A stretch of 64,000 nt of DNA from Rhizobium esperanzae (GCF_002204185.1 NZ_MXPU01000005.1:1-64000); one strand, 5' to 3'. Shown: positions 44,919 to 54,393, numbered from the stretch's first letter. Numbers and translations: made by a program. The notes: generated from the sequence alone by a model not told the origin.

Positions 44919-46124
44919 ATGAATGACAGCAGGCCGATCCGGGCCAAGAGCGGCACCAATCACGAAGGCACCAGCGCGCATAACAGGCGTGTGATGATCG
45001 ATGCCCTGAGGATCAACGGTGCGCTCTCGCGCGCAGATCTGGCGCGGGCGACACGGCTGACCAAGCAGACGGTGTCGAATATTATCGAGGAACTCGAGCG
45101 TGACGGTCTCGTCAATTCGCAGGAGGCGGTGCGAAAGGGCAGGGGCCAGCCCTCTACGCCCTATCGGCTCGTTCCCGAGGGCGCCTTTGCGATCGGCCTG
45201 CAGATCGACCGGCATGTGACGCGGGCGGTCGCCGTCGATCTCCTCGGCAGCGTTCTCGTGCGCGCTGAGGCCGGTTTGCCGCCGGGAGGCCCGTCGACCG
45301 GAGCGAAGGTCATTCTCGATCTCGTCGCCGGCGTGCGTTCGAAGCTGGCCGGGATCGTCCAGCAATCGGAGACGCGGCTGGTCGGCCTCGGCGTTGCGAT
45401 GCCCGGCCCGTTCGGGATCGACGGCAGCGGCGACGATCCATGGATGATGGGGGCCTGGCAGAAGTTTCCGCTGCTTGAAACCCTGACCGCAGGCACCGGG
45501 CTCGATGTCGGCCTGCAGAACGATGCCGCCGCGGCTGCAACTGCCGAGCGCATGGTGGGCGCCGCCCACGGCCTCGACCATGCCGTCTGCCTCTTTGTCG
45601 GTTACGGCATCGGCGCCGGCCTCATTTTAAACGGCGAACTCTATCGCGGCGCCAACGGCAATGCCGGCGAGATCGGCATGGCGCTGCTCTTTGCCGAGGG
45701 CAAATCGACGCCGCTCGAACATCGCGCTTCGCTCGCCTCGCTTTACCAATATCTCTCGGCCGATCCCGCCGATCCCGATTTGCATGCACACATCAATGAC
45801 CTCGCCTCGGGGGGCGATCCAGGCATCGACACCTGGATCGAAACGGCGGCTGCTGACCTGCGCTGGAGCATCCATCTGATCGAAACGATCTTCGATCCGC
45901 AGACGGTGATCCTCTGCGGCAGCGCACCCGAGGCATTGGTGAACAGGTTGATTGCGGCCATCGGCCCGTTGTTGCCCTCGATCGCCGAACGGCGCGGCCG
46001 GACGCTGCCGCGTCTGCAACCCGGCATGGCCGATCCGTGGTCGGTGGCGCTCGGTGCTGCCGCCGGACCGATCGGCCGGGCATTCGATCCGCATTTTGCT
46101 GCAATCTTGAAGGACTCCCGCTGA
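44919..46124 (+). CDS. ROK-family transcriptional repressor (XylR/NagC type)
   Basis: A 401-aa regulator: N-terminal winged helix (ALSRADLARATRLTKQTV, about residues 34-51) and a ROK sugar-kinase-like domain with GVAMPGP, NDAAAAATAE and GYGIGAGLILNG. The zinc-binding C-x-C-G-x2-G-C motif of classical ROK proteins is missing (the segment reads GEIGMALLFAEGK). ATG 44919 has AGAGG 9 nt upstream; an in-frame TTG at 44913 is too close to it. Divergent from the sugar ABC/kinase operon, which it probably represses until its sugar ligand binds. Confidence 0.9.
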   Translation: MNDSRPIRAKSGTNHEGTSAHNRRVMIDALRINGALSRADLARATRLTKQTVSNIIEELERDGLVNSQEAVRKGRGQPSTPYRLVPEGAFAIGLQIDRHVTRAVAVDLLGSVLVRAEAGLPPGGPSTGAKVILDLVAGVRSKLAGIVQQSETRLVGLGVAMPGPFGIDGSGDDPWMMGAWQKFPLLETLTAGTGLDVGLQNDAAAAATAERMVGAAHGLDHAVCLFVGYGIGAGLILNGELYRGANGNAGEIGMALLFAEGKSTPLEHRASLASLYQYLSADPADPDLHAHINDLASGGDPGIDTWIETAAADLRWSIHLIETIFDPQTVILCGSAPEALVNRLIAAIGPLLPSIAERRGRTLPRLQPGMADPWSVALGAAAGPIGRAFDPHFAAILKDSR

Positions 46125-46487
46125 TTTAGACGCTGAAACCGGGCGTTGCACAGCAGTGCAACGGCAGAAAAATGGTCACTCTTTGAAAGTTTCAAGCGAC
46201 CATAGCAGCGAATAGAGAGGCGCTTGTGAAGTATAGGCAAATATTGAAAATCATTGAAATTTATAGGGATTCTGGTATAGATATGATTATTCGGCAGTGC
46301 GCTGGGGTGGTTGGCGAGGCTTCCTTTAATATAGCCTTCAGCCGTGGCAAATAACATCCGCATGAAGGTTTCGTGACGGCACGATTTTGGTCGTTTCATG
46401 TCATGGAATATTCATTGGCCGCGGCAATTTGGACCAGCTAATAGGGCGTGCGCTGAAAGTGCGCGTCCTTTTACGTTCGAGGTTCTC
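46125..46487. other. intergenic region ahead of ugpB
   Basis: A 363-bp gap between the ROK gene and ugpB. It holds a perfect stem CGTTGCAC/GTGCAACG at 46144-46163 (4-nt loop, no T run, so not a clear terminator), an AT-rich stretch at 46230-46290, and a possible PHO box at 46398-46415. No coding signal was seen. Confidence 0.5.
46398..46415 (+). promoter_or_regulatory. possible PHO box before ugpB
   Basis: ATGTCAT and TATTCAT are two 7-bp half-sites separated by 4 nt, the spacing of PhoB boxes (consensus CTGTCAT-N4-CTGTCAT/CTTTCAT). The first half differs by one base; the second is weaker. ugp genes are phosphate-starvation controlled in other rhizobia and E. coli. Confidence 0.35.
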
Positions 46488-47843
46488 ATGCAAGCCAAGC
46501 TTCTCGGCGCCGTTGGCGCCCTTCTCGCTACAGCGTTTCTTGCTGGTCCCGCTGCCGCCGCCGAAAAGACCAAGATTGACTTCTGGTTCGGCAATTCCGG
46601 TGACATCGCCAAGCGTGTCCAGGAGCAGTGCGATCGCTTCAACCAGTCGCAGGGCGACTATGAAGTCGTCTGCACCAGCCAGGGCAGCTACGATGCTTCC
46701 CTGCAGAATACGATTGCCGCTTTCCGCGCCGGCAAGCAGCCGACCATCGCTCAGGTCTCCGACGCCGGAACCCTCGACATCATGCTCTCTGGCGCCTTCT
46801 ATCCGGCTAACCAGCTGATGGCCGACATGGGCTACACGGTCGACTGGAAAGATTACTTCTCCGGTATCGCAAACTACTATGCGACGTCCAAGGGTGAGAT
46901 GTATTCCTTCCCCTTCAACTCGTCGACCGCTCTGCTCTATTGGAACAAGGACGCCTTCACCAAGATCGGCAAGGACCATGCTCCGGCCACCTGGCAGGAA
47001 GCCGGTGAAGACTTCAAGGCTCTGAAGGACGCCGGCTATGCTTGCCCGCTCGCCTTCGATATCTCAAATAACGAAGTCTGGCAGTACATCGAGCAGTTCG
47101 AAGCCGTCAACGGCGAAGCGATCGCGACAAAGAAGAACGGTTTCGAAGGTCTCGACGCCGAGCTGGTGTTCAACAAGAACCCGCTTCTCGTCAGCTACAT
47201 CAAGGACCTCAAGTCCTGGTACGACAACAAGCTCGCCGTCATCAAGAACAAGGCCGTCGGCCAGACCTTCGTCGAAGCCTTCGCTGCCGGCGATTGCCAG
47301 GTCATCCTGACCTCGGTCGGCGACCACGGTAATATTGGCCGAACCGCCAAGCAGGGCATGAACTGGGGGGTTTCGATGCTGCCGACCTATGGCAACGCAA
47401 CCCGCCACAGCTCCTATGTCGGCGGTGCTTCGCTCTGGGTCCTGAAGGGCCACTCGGACGCTGAGTACAAGGTTGCCGCTGCCTTCTTCAACTTCATCGC
47501 CAAGCCGGAAGAAGCGCTGACCTGGTCGACCGTGACCGGCTATATCCCGGTTCGCAACTCCGGCTTCGAATATCTGAAGAAGCAGGGCTTCTACGACAAG
47601 GCTCCCTATGCCGGCCGCGAACTGGCGATCCAGAGCCTGACCGCATCGCCTGCCAGCGACACGGCTCCGCACGGCATCCGGCTCGGCGGCCTGCTGCAGG
47701 TCCGCACCGAAATCGCCAACGGCCTGCAGGCGATCTTCGTCAACAATGCCGACGTCCAGGCTTCGCTCGACGGTGCTGCCGACCGCGGCAACCAGCTGCT
47801 GCGCCGCTTCCAGCAGACCTACAAGAACGTTCAGCTTCCCTGA
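46488..47843 (+). CDS. ugpB: glycerol-3-phosphate ABC transporter binding protein
   Basis: A 451-aa periplasmic binding protein for sn-glycerol-3-phosphate (and possibly glycerophosphodiesters). Signal peptide ends AGPAAA (about residue 23); the mature start KTKIDFWFGNSGD and motifs SQGSYDASLQNTIAAFRAGKQP, YSFPFNSSTALLYWNKDAF match UgpB. Start at ATG 46488 (GAGG 5 nt upstream); the earlier part of the open frame is not a signal peptide. Codon use is clearly more biased than its neighbours, as expected for an abundant protein. Heads the ugpBAEC operon. Confidence 0.94.
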   Translation: MQAKLLGAVGALLATAFLAGPAAAAEKTKIDFWFGNSGDIAKRVQEQCDRFNQSQGDYEVVCTSQGSYDASLQNTIAAFRAGKQPTIAQVSDAGTLDIMLSGAFYPANQLMADMGYTVDWKDYFSGIANYYATSKGEMYSFPFNSSTALLYWNKDAFTKIGKDHAPATWQEAGEDFKALKDAGYACPLAFDISNNEVWQYIEQFEAVNGEAIATKKNGFEGLDAELVFNKNPLLVSYIKDLKSWYDNKLAVIKNKAVGQTFVEAFAAGDCQVILTSVGDHGNIGRTAKQGMNWGVSMLPTYGNATRHSSYVGGASLWVLKGHSDAEYKVAAAFFNFIAKPEEALTWSTVTGYIPVRNSGFEYLKKQGFYDKAPYAGRELAIQSLTASPASDTAPHGIRLGGLLQVRTEIANGLQAIFVNNADVQASLDGAADRGNQLLRRFQQTYKNVQLP

Positions 47844-47857
47844 TCGACCGATATGAG

Positions 47858-47896
47858 CCACACCCGGCCCGCCTTGCGTGCCGGGTGTGGCTTTGT
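47858..47896 (+). terminator. intra-operon hairpin between ugpB and ugpA
   Basis: A perfect 12-bp stem GCCACACCCGGC/GCCGGGTGTGGC (arms 47858-47869 and 47881-47892) followed by TTTGT. It looks like a partial terminator or mRNA-stabilising stem that lets ugpB be expressed above the permease genes. Confidence 0.75.
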
Positions 47897-47966
47897 ACAG
47901 TCATACCGGCTGGGAGGCGAACTCGCCGCCCGCACCTAAAGCAAACCAGGCCGAAAACGACCACCC

Positions 47967-48851
47967 ATGGAAAAGCGCGTCACTTTCTCCTCGACGACGA
48001 TCGGACTGCTCTTCGCGTTTCCGATGCTGCTGCTGATCTTCGTCTTCTTCTATTGGCCGAGTGCGCAGGCGCTCTATTGGGCGTTCACGCTCGAGCAGCC
48101 ATGGGGCGGCGGCAATGCCTGGGTCGGTTTCGACAATTTCAAACAGCTGCTCAGCGACCCGATCTACTGGGAATCGATCAGCCGCAGCATGATCTTCGGT
48201 TTCAGCTCGACGGCGATTGCCATGGGAATGGCGCTGATCCTGGCGCTGTTGACGGATCGTGAGCTGCGCGGCCATAAAATCTATCGGTCGGTCTTCATCT
48301 GGCCCTATGCGATTGCCGCTCCCGCCCTCGGTCTCGCCTTCCGCTTCATCCTGGCGCCGGAGGCCGGCCTCCTCTCAGTTATCAACCACGTCTGGCCCGG
48401 CCTCTGGAACCCGGCCCTCGACGGCAAGGACGCGATGATCGCCGTGATCATCGCCTTTTCCTGGAAATATATCGGCTATAACTTCATCTTCTTCCTTTCG
48501 GCTCTTCAGGGCATCCCGCGTTCGCTGATCGAAGCGGCCGCCATGGACGGATCGGGGCCGCTGCGACGCATGTGGGACCTCCAGCTGCCGCTCTTGACGC
48601 CCACCTTGTTTTTCCTGCTCGTGATCAACATCACCGAAAGCTTCCAGGATTCCTTCGGCATCGTCGACGTCATGACGCAGGGCGGTCCTGCCCGGGCGAC
48701 GGAATTGATGGTCTACAAGATCTATTTCGACGGCTTCCGAGGGCTCGATTATTCGGGTGCTGCCGCCCAGTCGATCATCCTCATGGTGCTCGTCGTCCTG
48801 CTCACCGTCTTTCAGTTCCGCTTCATCGAGCGGCGCGTGCACTACAAGTGA
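47967..48851 (+). CDS. ugpA: glycerol-3-phosphate ABC transporter permease
   Basis: A 294-aa, six-helix inner-membrane permease. N-terminal helix (LLFAFPMLLLIFVFFYWPSA), the conserved YWAFTLEQPWGG loop, and the coupling segment EAAAMDGSGPLRRMWDLQL (about residue 191). Its Shine-Dalgarno is weak (GGCCGAAAACGACCACCC), consistent with lower expression than ugpB. Forms the channel with UgpE. Confidence 0.94.
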   Translation: MEKRVTFSSTTIGLLFAFPMLLLIFVFFYWPSAQALYWAFTLEQPWGGGNAWVGFDNFKQLLSDPIYWESISRSMIFGFSSTAIAMGMALILALLTDRELRGHKIYRSVFIWPYAIAAPALGLAFRFILAPEAGLLSVINHVWPGLWNPALDGKDAMIAVIIAFSWKYIGYNFIFFLSALQGIPRSLIEAAAMDGSGPLRRMWDLQLPLLTPTLFFLLVINITESFQDSFGIVDVMTQGGPARATELMVYKIYFDGFRGLDYSGAAAQSIILMVLVVLLTVFQFRFIERRVHYK

Positions 48852-48861
48852 GGCCGCTGAC

Positions 48862-49776
48862 ATGATCGAACGTACGCCGATATTCAACTTTATCTGCTAC
48901 ACGATACTCGCGCTCGGCATGGTGATCGCGCTTCTGCCTTTCGTCATCGTCATCATCGCATCGACGCTCGATCTGGAGACGGTCAACCGCGTGCCGCTGC
49001 CGCTGACCCCGGGTTCACATTTCTGGGAAAATGCACACGCTGCCTGGATCCGGGCCGATCTCGGCAACAAGCTGATCCACAGCATCATCTTCGCGACCGC
49101 GGTCGGCGCCGGCAAGGTGATCCTTTCCGCCATGGCTGCCTTCTCGATCGTCTACTTCCGCTTCCGCGGCCGGCATCTGATCTTCTGGATCATCTTCATC
49201 ACGTTGATGCTGCCGCTCGAAGTCCGCATCGTGCCGACCTATTCGATTGCGGCCAATGCGTTGGCGCCGTTCCAGGCGATCCTCGACGTCACGGGAATTA
49301 CCGCGCTGGTCGCCTGGCTGTCCGGCATCCAGATCAAGCTCGAATGGGGCCTTTTGAATTCCTATACCGGCTTGGTGGCGCCGCTCGTCGCCACCGCCAC
49401 CGGTACCTTCCTTTACCGCCAGTTCTACCTGACCGTCCCGGACGAGCTTGCCGAGGCGACGAAGATGGACGGCGCCGGCGCCGTACGATTTTTCGTCGAT
49501 ATACTGCTGCCGCTGTCGCGGTCGAACATGATCGCGCTTTTCACCATCATGTTCGTCTGGGCCTGGAACCAGTATCTCTGGCCGCTGCTCGTCACCACCG
49601 ATCCGAATTTCGGCATTGCGGTGACGCAGTTGAAGACCCTCATCCCGTCCGAATTCGGCCTGCCCGACTGGAATGTCGCCATGGCCGGAACCCTGATCAT
49701 CATGTCGCCGCCGTTGCTGCTCGTCATCCTGATGCAGCGCTGGTTCGTGCGCGGCCTTATCTCCACCGAGAAGTGA
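48862..49776 (+). CDS. ugpE: glycerol-3-phosphate ABC transporter permease
   Basis: A 304-aa, six-helix permease paired with UgpA. N-terminal helix ICYTILALGMVIALLPFVI, coupling loop EATKMDGAGAVRFFVDILLP (about residue 200), and the C-terminal QRWFVRGLISTEK ending seen in UgpE. ATG 48862 has GAGG 8 nt upstream, 10 nt after ugpA. Confidence 0.94.
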   Translation: MIERTPIFNFICYTILALGMVIALLPFVIVIIASTLDLETVNRVPLPLTPGSHFWENAHAAWIRADLGNKLIHSIIFATAVGAGKVILSAMAAFSIVYFRFRGRHLIFWIIFITLMLPLEVRIVPTYSIAANALAPFQAILDVTGITALVAWLSGIQIKLEWGLLNSYTGLVAPLVATATGTFLYRQFYLTVPDELAEATKMDGAGAVRFFVDILLPLSRSNMIALFTIMFVWAWNQYLWPLLVTTDPNFGIAVTQLKTLIPSEFGLPDWNVAMAGTLIIMSPPLLLVILMQRWFVRGLISTEK

Positions 49777-49788
49777 AGGAGCAGTCCT

Positions 49789-50898
49789 GTGGCACCGATC
49801 TCAATCCGTGATGTGAAGAAGAGCTACGGCAAGCATCCCGTCGTTCACGGCGTCGACCTGGAGATCCAGTCCGGCGAATTCATCGTCATTCTCGGCCCGT
49901 CCGGCTGCGGCAAGTCCACGCTGCTGCGCATGATCGCCGGCCTCGAGGAAATCAGCGGCGGCGAAATCGCCATCGACGGCCGCGTCGTCAACCAGATGGA
50001 GCCGCGCGAGCGTGGCTGCGCCATGGTGTTCCAGAACTACGCGCTCTATCCGCATATGACCGTCGCCGAGAATATCGGCTACGCCTTGAAGGTGGCGGGT
50101 GTGGCGAAGGCCGAGCGCAGCCGGCGAATCGCCGAGGTCGCCAAGGCGCTGAGCCTCGAGCCCTTCCTCGACCGCAGACCGGCCGCCCTTTCCGGCGGCC
50201 AGCGCCAGCGCGTCGCCATGGGCCGCGCGATGATCCGCGAGCCGAAGGTCTTCCTGTTCGACGAACCGCTATCGAACCTCGACGCCAAGCTGCGCATCGC
50301 CATGCGCGCCGAAATCCGCCGCCTGCACCGCCGCCTCGGCGCCACTTCGATCTTCGTCACGCACGATCAGACCGAGGCGATGACGCTGGCCGACCGGCTG
50401 GTGGTGATGAACGGCGGAAGGGTGGAGCAGGTCGGCGCGCCGGAAGAGGTCTATCACCGACCGGTATCGCGCTTCGTCGCCGGTTTTGTCGGCACGCCGG
50501 CGATGAACCTGCTCGAAGGCACCATCAACGACGAGGGCGTCTTCGTCTATGATCAGAGCCGCAAGATCGCGCTGCCGCGCGAGCGCGCCGCCCCGCTGAA
50601 AGGCAAACGCGTCGTGCTCGGCATGCGCGCCGAGGCCGCCCGGCTGGTGGCACCGGATGCGCCCGGCGCTCTGGTGGCAACGGCCGATTTCATCGAAGAG
50701 CTCGGCGCAAGCCGCGTCGTGCATGCCGATTTCGACGGACTGCCGTTCGCCGTAGCGCTGACCGAGTCGGTGAGCGTCAAGTCGGGCGATCCGATCGGCA
50801 TCGCGATCGATCACAACGCGATCCACCTCTATGCCGCCGATACCGGCCGGCTCATCGAGAACTCCGCAATGAGCGGCGCCGGCACGGTTCACGCCTGA
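49789..50898 (+). CDS. ugpC: glycerol-3-phosphate ABC transporter ATP-binding protein
   Basis: A 369-aa MalK-class ATPase: Walker [10 protein letters not shown], signature [15 protein letters not shown], Walker [15 protein letters not shown]-loop [13 protein letters not shown], and a C-terminal TOBE domain. Starts with GTG 49789, with AAGGAG 7 nt upstream, 12 nt after ugpE. Last gene of the ugp operon; no ugpQ phosphodiesterase follows. Confidence 0.94.
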   Translation: MAPISIRDVKKSYGKHPVVHGVDLEIQSGEFIVILGPSGCGKSTLLRMIAGLEEISGGEIAIDGRVVNQMEPRERGCAMVFQNYALYPHMTVAENIGYALKVAGVAKAERSRRIAEVAKALSLEPFLDRRPAALSGGQRQRVAMGRAMIREPKVFLFDEPLSNLDAKLRIAMRAEIRRLHRRLGATSIFVTHDQTEAMTLADRLVVMNGGRVEQVGAPEEVYHRPVSRFVAGFVGTPAMNLLEGTINDEGVFVYDQSRKIALPRERAAPLKGKRVVLGMRAEAARLVAPDAPGALVATADFIEELGASRVVHADFDGLPFAVALTESVSVKSGDPIGIAIDHNAIHLYAADTGRLIENSAMSGAGTVHA

Positions 50899-50914
50899 CC
50901 GGCCCATAGCTGCG

Positions 50915-51388
50915 TCAGCGGTGGATCGGATCGATCCAGGGGACGTCTTCCGGTTTTTCCACGGGCTCGATGTCGAGATTGACGACGACGGGTTCCTGGC
51001 CTGAGCGGACGAGCACGCATTCCAGCGTCTCGTCGCGGCTGGCATTGATCTCCTGGTGCGGGACGTAGGGCGGGACATAGATGAAATCGCCGGGGCCGGC
51101 CTCGGCGGTATATTCCAGATGCTCGCCCCAGCGCATGCGGGCCTTGCCCTTGACGACGTAGATGATGCTTTCGAGATCGCCGTGATGATGGGCGCCGGTC
51201 TTGGCGTTGGCATGGATCGTCACCGTGCCCGCCCAGATCTTCTCGGCGCCGGCGCGCGCATGGTTGATCGCGGTCGCGCGGTTCATGCCCGGGGTCTGCG
51301 CGGTGTTCGGGTCGAGCGAATTGCCGGGAATGACCTTGACGCCGTGTTTGCGCCAGTCGATGTGAGAATGCTCGTGGTCGCCGCTCAT
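50915..51388 (-). CDS. cupin-domain protein
   Basis: A 157-aa single-cupin protein. Motif 1 G-x5-HHHGDLESIIYVVKG near residue 58 (three His plus Glu as metal ligands) and motif 2 GDFIYVPPYVPHQEINA are intact, so a metal site is expected. Reaction unknown: cupins of this shape include sugar isomerases and dioxygenase-like proteins. ATG 51388 follows GGAGG. Convergent with ugpC and divergent from the AhpD-like gene. Confidence 0.82.
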   Translation of the reverse strand: MSGDHEHSHIDWRKHGVKVIPGNSLDPNTAQTPGMNRATAINHARAGAEKIWAGTVTIHANAKTGAHHHGDLESIIYVVKGKARMRWGEHLEYTAEAGPGDFIYVPPYVPHQEINASRDETLECVLVRSGQEPVVVNLDIEPVEKPEDVPWIDPIHR

Positions 51389-51479
51389 GCCTAGCCTCCG
51401 CCTTGATCGGGTCAGTCTAGGCGGGAGTACCGCGACGGCCAAGCGGATTTACCTTGATACAGCAGAAAGAGCGGAGCCG

Positions 51480-52013
51480 ATGAGCCATCTCCCGCAGATC
51501 GATTACGACACCGCTTCGCCAGAAGTTCGCGCGGCGCATGATGAAGAAATCAGGCTGCGCGGGCGCATGACCAACATGAAGCGGACGCTCCTCCATTCGC
51601 CGGTCGCCCATCGCATTTATGCCGAGTGGTTCACGCTGCGGGCCGAGCTTGATCCTGTCATCAGCGACCGCGAGATCTGGATCTTCTCGCATGCGATCTC
51701 GAAGGCGGCGAAATCCAAGATCGCCATCACCTTCTTTCGCCGTGCCTTGATCAACAAGGGCTTCGATCCTGACACGCTGGAGCTTTCCGAAGCGGAAACG
51801 CTGCTCGCCGCCTTCGGTAAGGCAATCGTCACCGATTCCAACGCCGTTCCGGCCGATCTCTGGGCAAAGCTGAAAGAGCGCTACGATACCAAGGCGCTCG
51901 TCGATCTCGTCGCCTTCGCCGGCATCATGCTGGCGACCGCCGTCTTCAACAATGTCGTCGAGGTGGAATTCGACCCGGAGCTTGAGGCCTTCGCAGAAGG
52001 CGCCGGTTCCTAG
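51480..52013 (+). CDS. AhpD/carboxymuconolactone decarboxylase-like protein without cysteines
   Basis: A 177-aa all-helical protein of the AhpD-like fold. The usual E-x11-C-x2-C-x3-H redox core is replaced around residues 76-95 (REIWIFSHAISKAAKSKIAI): the helix is recognisable but the protein contains no cysteine at all, so thiol peroxidase activity is excluded. ATG 51480 follows CGGAG. Its stop overlaps the stop of the convergent isomerase-like gene by 3 bp. Function unknown. Confidence 0.75.
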   Translation: MSHLPQIDYDTASPEVRAAHDEEIRLRGRMTNMKRTLLHSPVAHRIYAEWFTLRAELDPVISDREIWIFSHAISKAAKSKIAITFFRRALINKGFDPDTLELSEAETLLAAFGKAIVTDSNAVPADLWAKLKERYDTKALVDLVAFAGIMLATAVFNNVVEVEFDPELEAFAEGAGS

Positions 52014-52781
52014 CCGCCAAGCGAGGCGATCGCGGCTTTGACCGCGTCCGCGCCCGATCTGGTCGGCCGGTATTCGAGGCCGATGGCGCCGGCATAGCCG
52101 TTGGCGAAGATCCCGTCGAGGCGATGGGCGAGGTCGATGCCGCCGGAGCCCGGTTCGTTGCGGCCGGGATGATCGGCGACGTGGACGTGGAAAACACGGT
52201 CGAGACGGCCGTCCAGCACCTCTTCGGTGCGTTCATCCATCACGGCGGAATGGTAGATGTCATAGACGATGCCGATCTCGGGGCGGGCGACGTCGTCGAC
52301 GATGTCGAGGCCTTCGCGGGTCGAATCGAGGAAATAGCCGACGTGGTCGATGCGGATGTTGAGCGGCTCGACGCCGAGGCGGACACCGCTGCCTTTGAGG
52401 ATGTCGGCGCCTGCTTTCAGTGTTTCGGTCAGCGCCTTGCGCTGTTCTTCACGGCTGCGTCCGGGGAGATCGTCGCCGGCCTGGGCGATCAGCACCGGCG
52501 CGCCGAGGCGTTTGGCGATTGTGACGGAATCGGCAAGTGCCTTTCAGCCAGGCCTGCCGGTTGGCGGCATCGGTCAGCGCGATCATCGGCTCGGCGACGA
52601 GGCTGGTGACGGCAAGGCCGGTTTCCTTCAGAGCCGCCTCGATCGCATCCAGATCCTTGTCGGTCCAGCGCCAGAATTCAACCGCCGTCAGGCCGCCAGC
52701 ATGGGCGCGACGGACGCGGTCGGCAAAGCTGTCGCCGTCTTCGGCAAACAGCCATTCTATGCAGGCTGAATAACGTCGCAT
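52010..52781 (-). pseudogene. hydroxypyruvate isomerase-like TIM barrel, frameshifted
   Basis: The first part (from ATG 52781, GGAGG upstream; MRRYSACIEWLF) and the second part (ADSVTIAKRLGAPVLIAQAG to the end) together make one 257-aa sugar isomerase/epimerase of the Hyi/OtnI type, with the expected metal-site segments VEPLN and YDIYH and a final LEYRP. They lie in different frames. Dropping one A from the AAA opposite 52542-52544 (CTGAAAGGC to CTGAAGGC) restores WLKALADSV. Either a genuine single-base mutation or a sequencing error; the rest of the gene is undamaged. Confidence 0.85.
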
Positions 52782-52921
52782 GAAAATTCCTCCCGGTGCG
52801 GATGCAGGCTGCGACAGAACCGGGCCTGCCGCAAGAGGCGTTTGGGTGCTTGACGCCCGGATTCATTGGCGGAACACTCGTCTCATAGGGTCGGGGTCGC
52901 CGGCTGCTTCGGGAGGAAGAC

Positions 52922-53710
52922 ATGGATCTGGGATTGAAGGGAAAGATCGCCGTCATAACAGGTGCGTCGGTCGGCATCGGGCTGGCGATCGCCGAGGGAC
53001 TGGCGGCTGAGGGCGTGGACCTCGTGCTGGCTGCGCGCGGCGGCGAACGGCTGGAGGCGGAGGCCGTCCGCATTGGCGAGAAATTCGGCGTCAGCACCAC
53101 AGCCGTCGCCGCCGACGTTGCGACGGCTGCGGGAACGGAGGCGATCATTGCGGCGGCTGCCGAAAAGGGCGGCGCCGATATCCTCATCAACAATGCCGGT
53201 ACCGGATCGAACGAGACCGTCATGGAGGCGCCGGATGAGAAATGGCAGGCCTATTGGGACCTGCATGTGATGGCCGCCGTCAGGCTTGCGCGCGGCATCG
53301 CGCCGCAGATGAAGAAACGCGGCGGCGGGGTGATCCTGCATAATGCCTCGATCTGCGCCGTCCAGCCGCTCTGGTACGAGCCGATCTACAATGTCAGCAA
53401 ATCGGCGCTGATGATGTTTTCAAAGACGCTCTCGACCGAACTCATCCAGGACAATATCCGCGTCAACTGCATCAATGCCGGCCTGATCCTGACGCCCGAC
53501 TGGATCAAGACCGCCAAGCAGCTGACGGCCGAAAGCGGCGGAAACTGGGAAGGCTACCTGCAGAGCGTTGCCAATGAACACGCTGCATCCAAACGCTTCG
53601 GCACGCCGGAGGAACTGGCGAACGTTTTCGTCTTTCTGAGTTCGGAGCGGGCGAGCTACTGCATCGGATCGACCTATTTCGTCGATGGCGGCATGCTGAA
53701 GACGATTTGA
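52922..53710 (+). CDS. short-chain dehydrogenase/reductase
   Basis: A 262-aa classical SDR with a Rossmann fold. Cofactor loop TGASVGIGLAIAE (about residue 13), NNAG (about residue 90), catalytic Ser in HNASICAV and Y-x3-K as YNVSKSALMMF near residue 158. The C-terminus SSERASYCIGSTYFVDGGM is typical. Shine-Dalgarno GGGAGGAAG. Neighbour of the isomerase-like gene; it may be part of the same carbohydrate pathway, but no substrate can be named. Confidence 0.9.
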   Translation: MDLGLKGKIAVITGASVGIGLAIAEGLAAEGVDLVLAARGGERLEAEAVRIGEKFGVSTTAVAADVATAAGTEAIIAAAAEKGGADILINNAGTGSNETVMEAPDEKWQAYWDLHVMAAVRLARGIAPQMKKRGGGVILHNASICAVQPLWYEPIYNVSKSALMMFSKTLSTELIQDNIRVNCINAGLILTPDWIKTAKQLTAESGGNWEGYLQSVANEHAASKRFGTPEELANVFVFLSSERASYCIGSTYFVDGGMLKTI

Positions 53711-53774
53711 TCGAAGCTGTCGCAGCATGGCAAGCCTGTTCTTCGCGAGACTGCCGGCCGGCCGAGATGTTGCC

Positions 53775-53810
53775 GATACAAGCTATAAATATTAGCTATT
53801 TTGTTGTATC
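53775..53810. promoter_or_regulatory. palindrome upstream of the Rrf2 regulator
   Basis: GATACAA (53775-53781) and TTGTATC (53804-53810) are perfect inverted repeats around an AT-rich core that also contains a repeated AGCTAT. It lies 69-104 bp before the Rrf2 ATG and could be its autoregulatory operator or overlap its promoter. Confidence 0.4.
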
Positions 53811-53878
53811 TTCACGCTTTCGACGTTATTTGCCTGCTATTGGCGGACGAATATTGCGATTTCCAAAAGGCGACGACG

Positions 53879-54343
53879 ATGCTGACGAAGAAGGGAAAAT
53901 ACGGCCTGAAGGCACTGGTCGATCTGGCGCGTCTGGCGCCGGGCGAGACCGCCTTCATCAATGACGTCGCGGCGCGCAACAATATTCCGAAGAAGTTTCT
54001 CGACACGATCCTGCTCGAGCTGCGCAATGTCGGTATCCTGCGTTCAAAGAAGGGGCCCGGCGGCGGGTATTCTCTCTCGCGGCCGGCTTCCGAGATCCGC
54101 ATCGGCCATGTCATCCGCACGCTCGATGGTCCGCTGGCGCCGATCCGCTGCGCCAGCCGCACGGCTTACGAGGCTTGCGACGACTGCGCCGACCCGGAAA
54201 CCTGTCAGGTGCGGCGTTCGATGACCGACGTTCGGGATGCGATCGCCGCCATTCTGGACAATATGACTCTCGACCAATTCGTCGCAGCCGGCGGCCGCAT
54301 TGAAGAAACCGGCGACGAATTGCCGATCTCCGCTGCCAGCTGA
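53879..54343 (+). CDS. Rrf2-family transcriptional regulator
   Basis: A 154-aa winged-helix regulator beginning KKGKYGLKALVDLARLAPGE. The helix-turn-helix spans about residues 29-50 (AARNNIPKKFLDTILLELRN), followed by the wing GPGGGYSL. Four cysteines at about residues 95-115 (C-x8-C-x2-C-x5-C) resemble the Fe-S or redox-sensing cluster of RirA/IscR relatives. ATG 53879 follows AAAGG. Convergent with an SfnB-like gene, so a role in sulfur or cysteine status is plausible but inferred. Confidence 0.88.
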   Translation: MLTKKGKYGLKALVDLARLAPGETAFINDVAARNNIPKKFLDTILLELRNVGILRSKKGPGGGYSLSRPASEIRIGHVIRTLDGPLAPIRCASRTAYEACDDCADPETCQVRRSMTDVRDAIAAILDNMTLDQFVAAGGRIEETGDELPISAAS

Positions 54344-54393
54344 GACGCTTCGATTTCATACGGCCTGGAGCGCCGCGCTGTGTCGTTCAAGGC

